NCBI GenBank assembly: GCA_002197995.1
Contig: NGZR01000027.1
Location: 1-15,163, forward strand
Length of the DNA stretch: 15,163 bases
Source: Gaeumannomyces sp. JS-464
Lineage: Eukaryota; Ascomycota; Sordariomycetes; Magnaporthales; Magnaporthaceae
Direction: 5' to 3'
Made by a program: the position numbers and the translations under genes. Shown piece by piece: positions 8,153 through 15,163 of the stretch. Within the stretch, counting starts at the first letter, position 1, and each line of letters starts with the position of its first letter. The notes under the pieces are model-generated. The model worked only from the letters and a program-made list of their open reading frames with translations, ran no database searches and was not told the DNA's origin.

Positions 8153-8562
8153 CAAGTGAGTGTAACAAGTAAGTGTCGTCAGTGTGAGTGTAGACGTAGT
8201 GGTCAGTCAGTAGTGTAGGTGCGTGTGGTGTAAAAAAAAAAGTAAAAGTAAGTGTGTAACAAGTGTAAGTAGTGAAAAGCGTGTGTACGGTCAAGTGTGT
8301 GTACGTGTGTAGTGCGTAAGCAGCGAGCCGTCGGTCAAAAGCGTCGTACGTCGTGTAGTGTAAAGGTAACACAAGTGGTGTGTGACGTAGGTCGGTGTGG
8401 ACCGTTGTAGTAGTAGTGGTCAGTAACAAGTAGTAGTACGTGTGGCAGCAAGTGTAGTCAGTGTACGTGTACAGAAAAAAGTGACGTGTGTCGTGTGCGT
8501 AGTGTAACGTGTGTGTAAAAAAAAAGTGTTGTGTAGTGTAGTAGTAAGTAGTGTACGTAGTA

Positions 8563-10125
8563 GTGTAAGTGTGTAAAAAAAGGTAGTACCCGTGTGTAGT
8601 AGAAGTGTACCGTGAACGTGTAACAGTGTGTGTAAGTAGGTGTGTGTCGTAGAGAGTAGTAAGTAGCGTGTGTCGCACAGTGTCACGTCAGTACGTACGT
8701 CGTAGTAAAGTGGTGTCCGTAGTGTGTGTAGTGTAGTGTAGTCGTAGTAACAACAAGTACGTAGCAGAGTGTCACGTGTACGTAAGTGTGTAGTCCGGTA
8801 GTGTGTCGTAAGTAGTACCGGTACCCCCGTGGTGAGTCGTGTAGTCGTCAGTAAGGGCGTAGTCAGAGTAAAGTAAAGGTGCGGAGTAAGTAGTGTGGTC
8901 GTAGTGTGTCAACAAGTGTGAAAGTACGGTGTCGTGTGTAGTGTACCCAAGTAAAGTGTAGTGTGGGTGGTGTAAGTCGTAGTGTGTAGTGTAAGTGGTG
9001 GTAAGTGTGTGTAGTGTGCAGTCAAAGTAGTGGTAGTGTACCGTGTCGAGGTGGTAGGTGGTGAGTAACCGTGTGTGGTAAGTACAGTAGTCGTACCAAG
9101 TGTGTAACCAGTAAGTGAAAAGTCGTGTAGCGTGTGTGTAAAAGTTGTGTGTAAGTAAGTACGTCCGTCGTGTGTAGTAAGTGTAGAAGTCCGTCAGTAA
9201 AGTAAGGGGGTAGTGTAAAAGTAGTGTGTAGTAAGGTGTCAGTGGTAGTGTGTAGTGTAAGTGTCGTAAGTACGTAGTGTGGTAGGAGTGTACGTAGTCG
9301 ACAGTGTAGTGGTGTCGTAGGGTGTAGTGTAAGTAAAACAGTGTACCGTGGTGTGTGTAAGTAAAGTGTCGTGTGTGTTGGTGTGTACAACGTCGTAAGT
9401 GTCGTGTGTAAGTAGTGAGTGTGTGTCCAACGTGTAAACCGTAGGGTACAGTAGTGTAGTGTAGGTGTGAAAAGGGTAGCGTGTCAGCAGTCAAGTAAAG
9501 TCCGGCGTAAGTCAAGTAGTGTGTGTGTAGTAGTGTAAGTGTCGTAGTCACGTAAGTAGAACCAGGGTAGTGTCAGTGTGTAGTGTGTCAGTACCGTGGT
9601 CAGTGTGTCGTGTTGTGTGTAACCGTAGTAAGTAGCCAAGTGTGTACCGTGTCAGCGTGAGTAAAGTGAGTAGTGTGTAGTGTGTCAGGTGTAGGTAAGA
9701 CGTGCCGTGTGTCAAAGTAAGTGTGTAAAAGTGAGTGGGTAGTGTGTGTGAACGTAGTGTAAGAGTGTCACAGTAAGTGTAAAGTAGTAGGGTAGTGTAG
9801 TAACAGTAGTAACAAGTGAAGTGTGTAGTGGTCAGTGTGTACAAAAGTAACGTGTACGTGTGTAGTCGTGTGTAGACGTGTAGAAAGTAGTGACCACAGT
9901 GTGTGTAAAGGTAGTGTCGTGTAAGTAGTACGTCGTAAAACCGTCGAGTGTGTCAGTCCGTGTAGTGGTAAAGTGTAAGTGTGTGAAAGTGGTAAAGTGT
10001 GAGCAGTAGTGTGTAGTAAGTGGGTAGTCGTGTGTAAAAGTCGTGGTAAGGTCGTAAGTGGTGGAAAGTGTACCGTGTCGTCCAGTCAGGTAAACCCGTA
10101 CAAAGTCACGTCGTAGTAAAGTCGT
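8563..10125 (-). CDS. LAGLIDADG homing endonuclease with NUMOD-like tail, second-arm copy
   Basis: Reverse complement of the ORF at 5455-6973. The stop codon complement TTA is at 8563-8567, and the first-motif complement (CCTTCTCCATCAGTAAACCC) lies at about 10076-10098. Domain order is as in the first arm. Independent indels scatter through it. The start is as uncertain as in the first arm. Confidence 0.78.
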
Positions 10126-11091
10126 GTCGTAGTCGTAAAGAAGTAAGAAGTGTAGCGTGTCGTGTGTGGGTAGAAGGTGTGGTGTGGGAGTAGAAAGTAG
10201 TGTAAGTGTGTCGTCAGCCGTGTGTCCCGCAGCGTAAGCGTACCCAGGAGTGTGGGACGTCGGCCCCCGTGTCGTGTGTAGGGCAGGTGGTAGCGTGCGT
10301 GCGTGCGTGTGTGGCGACCGTAGTGTAAAGGTCGTCCCGTCCGCGAAGCGGCGTAGTCGTGTAGGTAAGTAGTGGTCGTCCGACGTGTGTGCGGGACGTG
10401 ACGGTAGTGTAACAAGTGTAAAAGGCAAGTGTGCGTGTGTGTAAGCGAAGCACGAAACAGTAGGTAAGTAGTGTAGTAGTAAGTAAAGTGTAGTAGGACG
10501 TACAAAGTGTAAGTCCAGTGACACGTAAGTAGTGAGTAACAGTAGGTAGTAAGGTGTAAGTAGTAGTGTAGTGGTGTAGTGTGTCAGGTAGTGTCACAAG
10601 TACGTGGTGTCAGACGTAGTAGTCGTGTCGTGTAACGTAGTAACAGTACAGGTCAGGTAAAGCAAAAAGAGTGTGTCGTGTGTAGTGTAGGTCGGTGTGA
10701 ACCGTGTGTGTAACACGTAAAGTAGTGTGTGTGTCGCAAGTAAGTGTAGGTAAAAGTAGTGTGGCGTGCAGTAGTGTGTCGTGAGTGTACGTGTAGTAGT
10801 GTAGGTAAAAGTCAAGAGTCGTGTCAGTGCAAGTGTAACGTGTGTAGTGTGTGTCGTGGTGTGTAAGTGTAAGTAAAAGTAGCGTGTAGTAGTGTAGTAA
10901 AGTGTGTAAACAGGACCGTACACGTAAGTGTGTGTGTAGTGTGTGTGTGTGTAAGTGTAGCCGTGTGCGTCCGTAACCAGAGGGGTGCGTGTCGCGTCGT
11001 GCGAAGCAGAGGAACACCGTGGTAAAGGGGTGCGGTGTACGAAGGTAGGCGGTACCCGTGTGTGGCGTCAGGGGCAGTGAGAGTAAAGTAA

Positions 11092-12245
11092 CGTAAGTGT
11101 AGTAGTGGTGTCAGGTAGTGTCAGTACCAGTGTGTGTAAGAGTGTAGTCGTGTCGTGTGTAAACCGTGTCAAGGGTGTAGTAGTGGGAGTGTGTAGTGTC
11201 GTGTAAGTAAGCGTCAGCGTAGTCGGTACGTAAGGTCGTGTACAAGTCCAGTAGACGTGTGTACGTCCAGTGGTAAAGGAAAGTGTGTGTGGAAAAAAGG
11301 GAGTGTAGTGTGTGTAGTCAGTACACGGTCAGTGTAAAGTGTGTAGTAGTACAACAAAGGGTAGCACGTAGAAGGGTCGTGTGGTGTGACACGTGTGTCG
11401 AGTCGTGTACCACACCCGTAGAGTAGGTCAAGTGTAAGTGTAGCGTAAGTAAAGCCGTCAGTCGTCGTCGCGGTGGTGAGAGTAGTAGAGAAGTGAGTAG
11501 TAAGTAACCGTGAGTACCCACAGTAAAGTAAGCAGTGTAGTGTGTTGTCGTGTACCGTGTAACAGTAAAAAACCCGTCGTCCAGTCGTACAAAACCGTGC
11601 CAGTGTCAAGTGTAGGAGTCAGGGTAGTCCCGTGTGAAAACAGACGTAAGTGGACGGTGGGTACAGGTAAGTACAGGTGTGGAAAGTGTGAGGTGTGTGT
11701 AAGTGGTGTCGGAGTAAACCGGGTAGTGTCAGTGTGAAGCGTGTGTAAGACGTGTAGTAAGTCGTCCCGTAAGTACCCGTCAAGTAGAGTGTGTGTGTAA
11801 AGCGTAAAAGCGTCGTACACCACGCGTAAAGTAAAAGGGTAAGTCCGCGTGTGTGTGTGTGTGAGAAAGTGTAAAGGAAAGTGTGGTCAAAAGTGAGGGT
11901 AGTAAGTGACAGTGTAAGTGTAGTAGTCGTCGGTAAGACGTGAACACGTAGTAGTACGTAGTAAGTAGTGTGTCGTGGTCGTGTGTACGTGTCACGTAAC
12001 AAGTACCGTACACCAAAAAAGGAGGTGGTAGTCGTCGTAAGTGTAAGTGTGTGGTAGTCGTGTGTGCGTAGTGCAACGTCAAGTACGTAAAGTGCGTGGG
12101 TAGTGTACACGTGTCAGCCAGAGTAGTCGAGGGTACGTGTGTGTGTAGCGTAAGTGTGTAAAACGTAAAACGTGTCCGTGCGGTCAGCAAACCCGTGGTA
12201 ACCCAAGTAAGGGGAAAGCGTGTCGAGTGGTAGTCGTGTAGGTAC
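11092..12245 (-). CDS. LAGLIDADG homing endonuclease of intron 3, second-arm copy
   Basis: Reverse complement of the ORF at 3340-4515. The stop codon complement CTA is at 11092-11095. The first-motif complement (TGCGTCAGCAAACCC) is at about 12177-12195, next to the complement of Leu-Ser-Pro-Trp. The upstream stretch to 12385 leads into exon B. Confidence 0.78.
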
Positions 12246-12385
12246 GTAGTAGGTAGAAGTCGTAGTGTAGTGGTAGTAAGTGGTGTAAACGTGTAAGTAG
12301 TAGGTGTAGTGTAAAGTAACGGGTAGGGTAGAACCGTACGTGAACCGCGTAAGTAGTAGTGTAAAAAAAAGGGGTGTAGAAACAA

Positions 12386-12769
12386 AGCCAGTGGAACCCC
12401 GGTGTCCGAAGGTAAAAACAAGGTCCCAAAGGCACCGGTCACGTGTAGTAGGTAAAAGAAGAGTACACGTAGTACGTCGTGTCCGTGTGAAAGCCGTGGT
12501 AAGAGTGTAGCGTAAGTAAGTAGTGTGGTAGCAACGTGAACCAGTAGTAAGGCGTCCGTGTCGTCGTGTGTGTACCGTGTGAAGTGTAGTGCGTAGTGGT
12601 GGTGCAGTAGTGGTCACAGGTAGCGTCCGCGTAGAGTAAGTAAAAGTGTACAGGTGGTGTCAACAGTGTGGCAGCGTCGAAGTGGAGTGTGTAGTGGGTG
12701 TCGTAGTACCGTAGTGTGTGGGTCAGTGTGAGACCCCAACGTCAAGTGGGTGGGTGGTGTAAAGCACGT
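12386..12769 (-). CDS. cox3: cox3 exon B, second-arm copy
   Basis: Reverse complement of 2805-3195. It begins at AGCCATGG (end of exon B) and finishes with GGTGTTAAAGCACT (start of exon B). The Phe-Gly-Thr, Ser-Asp-Gly and Gly-Ser-Gln-Trp-Pro-Pro segments are all recognisable. It gives an independent reading with its own small indels. Confidence 0.88.
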
Positions 12770-14514
12770 CACGTGTGTAGTGTGGTAAACGTGTACGTGT
12801 AAGTAGTAAGGTAGTAGCGTACAAAGTAGTAGAGTGTGTAAGTGTGTAGTAGTAGTCGTAAAGTGTGTGTAGTACGTAGTGTGTCGTCGTGTGTGTAGTG
12901 TCAGTGTCGTACCGTGTGTGTAGTGTAAGTGTGTCAACGTCAGTCGTAACCCGTGTGTCGTAGGTGTAAAGTCGTGTGTGGTGTGTCCGTAGTGTAAGTA
13001 AAGCCGCCAACGTGTAAAGTCCGTCAAAGGTCGTAGGGAGTGTGTAACGTCCAGTGGTAGCGTGTAAAGTGTGTGTCAAAGTAGTAGGGTAAGTGTGTAC
13101 CCGTGAAGTAGTCGTGAAAAGTGTGTGTCAACGTACAAACGTCCCCACAAGTCGGGTGTAGAAAGTAGTACCGTACCACAGTGTGTAAAGGTGTGTGGTA
13201 GTGTAAACGTACCGTAAAAGAGCGTGTAGTCGTCGTAAGTAGTGTGTGAGGTGTAAAAGTAAACCGTGTAAGTCAAACAGTGTGTCCCCGTAAGTGTGTG
13301 AAGTGTAGGGTGAGTGTGTGTGTGTAAGTGCGTAGTAAAAAACACCCGTGTCAGCGGTCAGGTAAACCACGTGTAACCAGGTGAAAGGTCGTGTGCAGTA
13401 GTGTCGTAGTGTGTGCAAAGTGTCGTGGGCGTGTAAAACGGGGTCGTAAGGTCAGGGAAAGCGTAAACGTGTAAAGTGTGGTCAGAGTGTGTGTACCGTC
13501 GTAGTGTGTAAGTACGGCGTGTAAGTAGACACGTGTCGTAGTGTGTAGTACCGTGTCGTAAAGAAAGAGTGTGTGTACCGTGTCGTGTCAGTGTAAAGCG
13601 TAGTAACGTGTCGTAAAAAGGTAAAGTAGGTGTAGTAAGTGGTGTGTAGTAGGGTGTAAGTAGGGGTAAGTGTAGTGTAAAAGTGAGTCAAGTAAGTAAG
13701 AGTAGTAAAGTCCGTCGTAAACCAGAGACGTCGTAGTAGTGAAAAGAGTGTCGTGCCCCCAAGTGTGTAGTGTAGTAGTGTACCGTACGTCCAAAGAACA
13801 AGTGTGTAAGTGTGTGGTGTCGTAACAGAGCGAGAGTCGTGTGTGTGTCAGTGAAGACCGTAGTGTGTGAAAGTGGTAGCGTGTGTGTACCCGTAAAGCC
13901 GTGGTGTGTGTACACCGTAGGGTCGTGAACGTAAGTGTCCGTACGTAGTAAACACCCGTGTCGTCCAGTCAGGTAAAGTCCGTGGTAAGTAGTAAGTGTA
14001 GGAGTGTGTAAGTCGTGAAGGTAGAAAAAAAAGAGTGTGTGAGTAAGTGTGTCGGTAGTAGTAGAGTAGTGTGTGTGTAGCAAAAGCAAAGCCACCACCC
14101 CGTAAGTACGTAGTGTACGGGGAGGTAGAGTAGTAACAGGTAGTGTAAAAGTGTGTGTGTAGTGTGGAGTAGTAGTAAAAACCAAGGTGTGTCCCGTGGC
14201 GTCGTCAGAGCACACCGTGTACAAGTAGTGTGTAGAAAAGTAGTGTGAAGAACCGGTCGTGCGTCGGTGTGCGTCGTGTGTACAGAGTAGTAGGACGTAG
14301 TCGTGAGTGTGTAGAGTCCGCGTGTACCCCAGTCCGTGTCAGTAGGAGTGAAGTCGTCGTAAGTGTGTGTACGTAGTACCCGTCGTAGTCAGTGTAAGTG
14401 AGGCCACGTAGTAGTAGTGTGTCGTAAAGTAGTAGGTGTGTAGGTGTAGTGTAGAGCGTGTGTAGGGCGTACCCGGAGGTGTGTGGGTGTCGTGTGTCAC
14501 AGGTGCGTAAACGT
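12770..14514 (-). mobile_element. Intron 2, second-arm copy
   Basis: Reverse complement of 1062-2804, bounded by the complements of exons B and A. The GC-rich block and the core segments reappear in reverse order, for example the complement of CTCCGGGTAAGCCC at about 14467-14482. Confidence 0.7.
12867..14020 (-). CDS. LAGLIDADG homing endonuclease of intron 2, second-arm copy
   Basis: Reverse complement of the ORF at 1561-2708. The stop codon complement TTA is at 12867-12871. The second-motif complement (TTCAGCGTCAGTAAACCAC) is at about 13347-13371 and the first-motif complement (CTTCTCCATCAGTAAATCC) at about 13957-13981. The content is the same as in the first arm, with different single-base errors. 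Confidence 0.78.
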
Positions 14515-14651
14515 AGTGAAAAAAAGCGTCAGAAGTAGTAGCCAGTAAAAAAGTAAAGCGTGTCAGAAAAGTAAACAAGAGTAACACCGTAAAGTGTGTA
14601 AGTCCCGTGTGTGTGGTACAGCCAGAGGTGGTGGGTCACCGTAAAAAAGGT
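14515..14651 (-). CDS. cox3: cox3 exon A, second-arm copy
   Basis: Reverse complement of 905-1061. Decoded, it starts ATGAAAAAAAGC (end of exon A) and ends GGTCACCTAAAAAAGT. This gives the full Thr-Phe-Leu-Gly-Asp-His start, where the first arm is two T short. The Cys-Phe-Ile-Val stretch is garbled here but right apart from one T in the first arm. The two copies together recover the exon. Confidence 0.86.
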
Positions 14652-15163
14652 CAGTAAGTGTGTGTCAAGTAGTAGTACAGTAGTGTGAGTGTGGACGTGT
14701 GTAGTGTAAGTCAAGTAGGGTGTAGTGAAACGGTAGTGTGAGTCGTGTCAACGGTAAAGGTCGTCGTGAGGGTCCGTACGTAAGAGTAGTGTGTAGTGTC
14801 GGTCGTGGTGTGGTCCCGTGCGTGAGTAGCCCGTAGTAAAGAGTAGGGGTGTGTCCAGCAGTACAGGTGTAAAGTGTAACGAGGGCACGTGTGTAGTGGT
14901 AGTAACCACGGTAGCAACAGTAGCGAAGTGTACGTGTAAGTCGTAGGTGTGTGTCCGTAGTGTAAGTGTCGTCGTAAGTGTGTGTAAGTCGTACCGTGTC
15001 AGTCAGGTAAGGGTGGTGTGGTGTAGAAAGTGTAGTCAGTAGTGTAGTAAACGTGAAACGTCAGTGTGTGTACAGTAACGTAGTAGTGTGTCGTCACCGT
15101 AAGTAAGTGGAGTAGTGTAGTCAAAAGTAAGTGTAAGTGTAAAAGTGAGTAGTCGTGTAGTCG
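14652..15163 (-). mobile_element. Intron 1, second-arm copy (cut by the window edge)
   Basis: Reverse complement of about 396-904: the intron 3' end, the core, and the end of the first homing endonuclease ORF. The window stops inside that ORF. Confidence 0.65.
14942..15163 (-). CDS. LAGLIDADG homing endonuclease of intron 1, second-arm copy (partial)
   Basis: Reverse complement of 396-607. The stop codon complement CTA is at 14942-14945, then the complements of EGRLKIRELIG and of the Tyr-Phe-Asp-Lys-Tyr-Pro region at the edge. Here the Asn-Tyr-Phe-Asp reading is intact, while the first arm lost two T at that point (about 430-437). It is truncated by the window end. Confidence 0.76.

Larger units (their letters stand above)
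8153..12385 (-). mobile_element. Introns 3 and 4, second-arm copy
   Basis: Reverse complement of 3196-7382. The decoded 3' core element of intron 4 appears as GATTAGACTATGTC near 8182-8204, followed by both homing endonuclease ORFs and both GC-rich blocks in reverse order. It confirms that the two-ORF arrangement belongs to the source molecule and is not an assembly join in one arm. Confidence 0.7.
1..15163 (+). other. Systematic T-to-GT corruption of the whole window
   Basis: Seen directly: nearly every T has a G before it, so AT, CT and TT are almost missing while A, C and G runs are normal. GT in the underlying sequence shows as ggt and GGT as gggt, so a G was added to each T even when one was already there. 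Deleting one G per T restores conserved cox3 and LAGLIDADG reading frames, splice sites that follow group I rules, and an inverted repeat. About 20 bare T remain visible, for example at 1553, 3752, 4098, 4306, 4444, 5000, 5124, 6843, 7557, 8406 and 11546. A bare T behind a genuine G cannot be seen and would look like a lost G. Confidence 0.95.
7806..15163 (-). repeat. Inverted repeat, second arm
   Basis: This is the decoded reverse complement of 396-7742 and continues to the window edge. It repeats the same cox3 exons, introns and homing endonuclease ORFs in reverse order. Where the arms differ, one often restores the frame the other has lost. Here the last exon has the two T needed for Ile-Ile-Gly after His-Val, where the first arm has one fewer T at about 7391. 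Confidence 0.9.

Noticed and set aside
11510..11737. Plus-strand 75-codon frame rich in Val, Ser, Cys and Arg
   Set aside because: It lies across the second-arm copy of the intron 3 endonuclease and is made of codons forced by repeated gt. Nothing in it resembles a known protein.
207..14917. Many long minus-strand open reading frames rich in Thr, His, Leu, Tyr, Ser and Pro
   Set aside because: Because T follows G on the plus strand, A is followed by C on the minus strand, so TAA and TAG can hardly occur and only TGA can stop a frame. The long frames and their odd composition are by-products. They have no start sites, domains or conservation.
1..15163. Telomere-like or GT microsatellite DNA (many gtgtgt and gtgtag runs)
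   Set aside because: There is no fixed period. The gt runs decode to T homopolymers inside known genes and AT-rich intron sequence.
1..15163. A new protein family, repeat array or CRISPR-like system
   Set aside because: No regularly spaced repeats with unique spacers were seen, and the decoded content is fully accounted for by cox3, group I introns, homing endonucleases and GC clusters.
396..15163. Two separate cox3 genes in opposite directions
   Set aside because: Introns, spacers and GC clusters match as closely as the exons, and differences are mostly indels that break frames. Real gene copies would show substitutions concentrated in non-coding parts.

Overview
In the base order given, the window has almost no T that is not directly preceded by G: AT, CT and TT are nearly absent over all 15 kb, and I found about 20 exceptions by eye. 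No natural genome is known to me with this property. If one G is deleted in front of each T (gt becomes T, ggt becomes GT), ordinary sequence appears. I did this by hand and read the result with TGA as Trp (genetic code 4). What appears is a fungal-type mitochondrial cox3 gene (cytochrome c oxidase subunit 3), split by group I introns that carry LAGLIDADG homing endonuclease genes. All calls below rest on this decoding. Coordinates are those of the window as given. Protein motifs quoted are from the decoded text and sometimes merge the two copies where one has an indel.

Layout of the first arm (+ strand). 1-607: C-terminal half of a LAGLIDADG ORF, then an intron core, both in cox3 intron 1, which ends at 904. 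905-1061: cox3 exon. 1062-2804: intron 2, with its core and a two-motif LAGLIDADG ORF. 2805-3195: cox3 exon. 3196-7382: one insertion site holding two LAGLIDADG ORFs and two group I core-like segments, so probably a double intron or twintron. 7383-7610: last cox3 exon with its stop codon. 7611-7742: non-coding 3' flank.

Second arm (- strand). After a short loop (about 7743-7805) the decoded sequence runs back as the reverse complement of the first arm. It passes the last cox3 exon (7940-8152), the double intron, the middle exon (12386-12769), intron 2, the first exon (14515-14651) and intron 1, and leaves the window inside the first LAGLIDADG ORF. The window is therefore one very large inverted repeat of one locus, not two gene sets. 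The arms differ mainly by single-base indels, often in homopolymers, which looks like read error more than evolution.

Both arms show G before T in the orientation written. If the G had been in double-stranded DNA, the second arm would show C after A instead. The extra G therefore arose when a strand was read, or later in the text. The simplest account is a fold-back (template plus complement) noisy long read, or a contig built from one, from a fungal mitochondrion, with a systematic T-to-GT corruption. A real inverted-repeat mitochondrial structure remains possible for the palindrome, but not for the G insertion. I see no new biological system. The host looks like a fungus, perhaps a filamentous one from the cox3 wording, but I cannot name it further.
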